A stretch of DNA of 64,000 bases from Anaspis maculata. Taxonomy: Eukaryota > Arthropoda > Insecta > Coleoptera > Scraptiidae. The DNA lies in assembly GCA_949128115.1 (NCBI GenBank), contig OX421962.1, positions 57,019,787 to 57,083,786 on the forward strand, read 5' to 3'. The notes under the pieces were generated by a model. The model did not search any database. It was given only the letters and a program-made list of their open reading frames with translations, and was not told the origin of the DNA. Of the stretch, positions 61,093-64,000 are shown one piece after another (within the stretch, counting starts at the first letter, position 1; each line of letters opens with the position of its first letter). The translations under genes were made by a program, and so were the position numbers.

Positions 61093-61358
61093 GGCAACGG
61101 AATTGGCGGTGTTGCTGACACATGTTCGACTGCTGTAGAAAGCCCGACAGAGACACCAAGAACCGAAAAGATGTCAATACCATCAGTGATTGTGACTTCG
61201 GAAGCGGATGCGATCTCCAAGATTCACCGGTCAGAAAGCTATCGCCGCATCGTCGAGGCCGCCGAAGACGACGACAATCTGGGGTTTTTCAGTCGATTCA
61301 AGCCAACAGTGAAGTTCGTAAATATTGAAAGAATTCCGAGGTCGAAAAGCGTTAGAAT
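61093..61358 (+). CDS. RhoGEF exon 18: C-terminal tail
   Basis: The exon is 266 bp, phase 0 to 2, acceptor TTGTGGGCAG, donor GTAAGT. It encodes ESPTETPRTEKMSIPSVIV, ISKIHRSESYRRIVEAAEDD and NLGFFSRFKPTVKFV. It is more basic and hydrophobic than the preceding tail, so it may be a short folded or binding region. Confidence 0.87.
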
Positions 61359-62280
61359 GTAAGTTCTATTCAAAAACCTGTTCCTCGATAGTGGCTATAG
61401 TCAAATTTTTAAGATGGGTACCTACCTACTACCTAGTACCTACTACCTACTTCTACTACTATATACTTTATAATCAATTGCACGACTTTTTCTTTAGAAC
61501 AAACAATTTGTGTTTGTACGAAGCTAACCTCGTCGTAGCTAGTTGTGTAAATGTGATAGGTACGAGTATATTATGTGCAGAGGTTATATGAAGTGAACAA
61601 GTTTCATGTTGAGAAAATCTTCCAACACGGTAGACTCAAGCGTGGTGTCTTGCCCCGTGCAGTCCAACTTTATAAATTAATGTTCCAAGGAAGTTTTTTC
61701 AACCTCACTTAGGACACTGGGCAGTGGGCATTTTCATTCCATTTTCTAAAATACTGTCGGTGTCGTGCTTCGACCTCATCAAATCGATTGCAATTTCTCA
61801 CGAAGAAAACACTTCAACCTACTGTGGCTTATGAAATATTTTCACCCACAAATACCTCCAACACCGTTACCAATCTTGTTGTTATCGGTCTCATATGAAC
61901 GTTTCACCCCCTCCATTTTAAATTGCAGTCCCACCCTCCAGGCTCCAATAGGTCAAACCCTGGGGTGGGATTTTTGTCGATTTTGGATATGTAGTAGTAA
62001 TACTCGTAATAAGGCACTCAATTTTGAATAGAGCATCAAACTTTCAGGACGCCCATATTTTTTTAAAGGTTGAAAAACTTTTTTTTGTACTATAACATAT
62101 CACATCTACAAAACTAACTGCGACGACGTTAGCTTCGTACTAACAAAACAAAATTTTTCTACAGCCTAGTCTAATGAAAAAACCGTGGAACTGATACGTA
62201 CGTCGTACGTACCTACCTATGCATTTTGCTGATTTAAAATTGCATTTCTTCGAAAATGGACGCTTTGCTTTTTTCTAACG

Positions 62281-62414
62281 GCGTTTTCGAGTCACTAGAA
62301 CCGAGCTAGTTCAGCTCGAAAATCGCTATCATGATTGGCAAGGGATTTTCGAAAATCAATCAAATCCCTTTATTTCAGAGCTGAACTGGTTCGGTTCTAG
62401 TGACTCGAAAATGC
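62281..62414. mobile_element. MITE, 134 bp
   Basis: Arms of about 40 bp: GCGTTTTCGAGTCACTAGAA at the left and its inverse TTCTAGTGACTCGAAAATGC at the right, with an inner AGCTGAAC pair. It stands 125 bp before exon 19. Confidence 0.85.
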
Positions 62415-62538
62415 TATAAGTAGGTGCTTCGTTTTCAGAAAAAAAAAGTTTGTGGAATTTAATACTCGATTTGTGGGAGGGTAAATCGCCCTACCCTGCT
62501 GGTTATACCTAGTCAATAAATAGATGAATTTCTTTCAG

Positions 62539-62695
62539 TTTTGAGTTTTTCAACATGCGAAGGGAACGCAGAATCCACCAGAGTATCCCAGAAGGTAAAC
62601 CACTTATGAAAGTGTTCAGTAAAGAAGGAGACATTTCTGACAGTGTTCCTACTTCGTATTCAGACAAGACGCTTTCTCCAAGGCGATTGGAAAAG
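62539..62695 (+). CDS. RhoGEF exon 19: last coding exon visible
   Basis: The exon is 157 bp, phase 2 to 0, acceptor TTTCTTTCAG. It encodes FEFFNMRRERRIHQSIPEG to SPRRLEK. After AAG at 62695 the sequence is GTATTTTAG. Either this is a weak donor (GTATTT) and the gene continues beyond the window, or translation ends two codons later at the TAG of 62702-62704. The window cannot decide. Confidence 0.82.
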
Positions 62696-63607
62696 GTATT
62701 TTAGTAAAAATTTTAAATCCTTTTTCGGTGACGTTACACTTGGCGGTCACATTCGGAACAAAATTTGCAGTAGGTACGTAACGGAACACTCTACATCGAC
62801 TTCTACTCACGATTGTATGTCAATCTAGGTACGGAATTCTCCACCACAACGTAATGTTCTCCACTAATTTTTGCAGAAAATCTGGAAAATCAGAGTTCTG
62901 AGCTATTTTGATCCGACGCACTGTTTTCGAGATTAATCACTAGAGAAAACTCTACCTGAGATTCTCCCAATAGTACAGGAAAAATAGTAAAAAAAATTGG
63001 CAGAACCTCGAAATAAATATGGACGTCATGAAAATTTTATATTCTGTTCAGAATTGAGTGCTCTACAACATATCCAAAATCGCCAAAAATCGCACTCGGG
63101 GGTTTTGAGTTATTGGAAGGGGGGTAAAAAATTGCAACTTAAAATGGAGGGGATGAAACCTGTCAATCCATTGGAAGCAAATACGTTATAATTCGACTCG
63201 TCATATTCCGCTGATACCATTATTTATGCCACAAAAAATATCGATCATTGATAAAGGGGGGTCGTGGGGGGGTGAAGCTCTGCCAGGTGGTTCATTTTGT
63301 TTTTCTGTCCATGTAGAACCGATCACGACAAGTTTGGTATCTTTGCCGACTAAATTTAATCTCCTAAACTCGAATTTGATGTGTAAATTTGGATGAAAAC
63401 AAGTTTGAACAAGTTCACTTGAGATAACTTGTTTTTTCTTTGACAATTTTGACGCAATTTTTTTCCACTGTAAGAGGTGTTGATCTTCGAAAATATTTCA
63501 GGGGCGATTAGATTGAAGTGTATTTTCCACGAGAATCATCAACTCGATGTATAATTTTGTTTCTCAAGTTTAAAAAATCGATCTGAACTTGAGCCAGCGC
63601 GGCGCGT
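62696..63607. other. Sequence after exon 19: intron or 3' flank
   Basis: No further exon in phase was found. The stretch 63050-63130 (CAGAATTGAGTGCTCTACAA, AATCGCACTCGGGGGTTTTG) is a diverged copy of the arm of the element that starts at 63608. Confidence 0.5.
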
Positions 63608-64000
63608 CGTCTACTACTGACCAGAACACCACAGCATGCACCTTCAAATGAAAACACCTCAAACTAATTAAGAAATAAGAACTTATCTTAGAAAATTAGA
63701 GGATCTGTGCAGAATTGAATTCCTTATAACATGAACAAAATTGCCATGAATCGCACTGCAGGGTTTTGAGTTATTCAAGGGGAGAGGTAACAGTCATAGA
63801 GTATAAATCTTGCCAAATGTTATCCTCCTCCTCGAATAACTCAAAATCCTGCATTGCGATTCAAGGCGATTCTGTTCATGTTATAGGGAATTCAGTTTTG
63901 CACAGATTCTTCAATTTTGAAAGATGAGTTGTTATTTCTTGAATTGTTTGAGGTGTTTTCATTTGAAGGTGCATGCTGGAGTGTTCTGGTCAGTAGTAGA
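63608..64000. mobile_element. Foldback element cut by the window edge
   Basis: TCTACTACTGACCAGAACAC at the left (from 63608) is met by its inverse at the last bases of the window. Arms of about 180 bp pair through GCATGCACCTTCAAATGAAA and GGGTTTTGAGTTATTC. The right border may lie just outside. Confidence 0.85.

Larger units (their letters stand above)
4764..62695 (+). other. Gene span: C2-PDZ-DH-PH Rho guanine-nucleotide exchange factor (19 coding exons)
   Basis: Nineteen exons join in phase over about 58 kb into 1,893 codons with no internal stop. Domain order is disordered N-terminus, C2, PDZ, DH, PH, long tail. DH domains catalyse GDP/GTP exchange on Rho-family GTPases, and the adjoining PH domain helps membrane placement and catalysis. 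The C2 may bind phospholipid and the PDZ a C-terminal peptide; both are inferences from family. The C2 end and the segment before PDZ resemble the N-terminal part of RGS3 (the L-G-C-M-S-F motif followed by an SG-Y-LL stretch). Drosophila GEFmeso (CG30115) is the ortholog I would test first, but I could not verify it. The gene may continue past 62695. 5' UTR exons probably lie upstream of 4751. Confidence 0.9.

Overview
This is nuclear DNA from an animal, most likely an insect. AT-rich introns with GT/AG borders surround short GC-richer exons, TAGGTACCTACC-type short repeats are common, and mariner-, hAT-, MULE-, R1- and jockey-like elements are frequent. The transposons and MITEs look hemipteran, but I cannot fix the species. 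There are no bacterial features.

The main result is that nearly the whole window appears to be ONE plus-strand gene, running from about 4.76 kb to at least 62.7 kb. I assembled 19 coding exons by eye. All have GT donors and AG acceptors, all junction phases agree, and together they make 5,679 nt (1,893 codons) without a stop. The product is a Dbl-family Rho guanine-nucleotide exchange factor. It has a long disordered N-terminal half with a KEN box and basic NLS-like clusters (residues 1-490), a C2 domain (about 493-615), a PDZ domain (about 735-807), a DH/RhoGEF domain (about 876-1075), a PH domain (about 1090-1225) and a long acidic/Ser-rich tail (1226-1893 and perhaps beyond). The C2-PDZ part resembles RGS3-type proteins and the layout recalls insect RhoGEFs such as Drosophila GEFmeso; that assignment is untested. 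An alternative 3' end is likely: exon 12 reads through its donor into a 158-codon Ser/His/Pro-rich tail with a stop at 54286 and an AATAAA downstream.

The introns hold a layered transposon record. Intron 1 has a 1,032-bp hAT-like element with a perfect 8-bp target-site duplication (TSD) inside another hAT-like element. Intron 2 has a tRNA-derived SINE and two MITE/foldback elements. Intron 3 (17.6 kb) has an antisense R1-like LINE cut by a 167-bp mariner-type MITE, a 230-bp tandem duplication, a GC-rich island, and a cluster of foldback elements and MITEs. Intron 5 has a roughly 258-bp tandem satellite interrupted by a 5S-rRNA-like SINE. Intron 7 has an RTE-like fragment, a 1.5-kb giant palindrome, and a mariner-like relic that carries a MULE-like element whose long inverted arms are built of a degenerate repeat of about 15 bp. 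Intron 12 has a sense jockey-like LINE. The right edge is cut inside another foldback element.

All exon and repeat borders come from reading the sequence; RNA evidence and database searches were not available.
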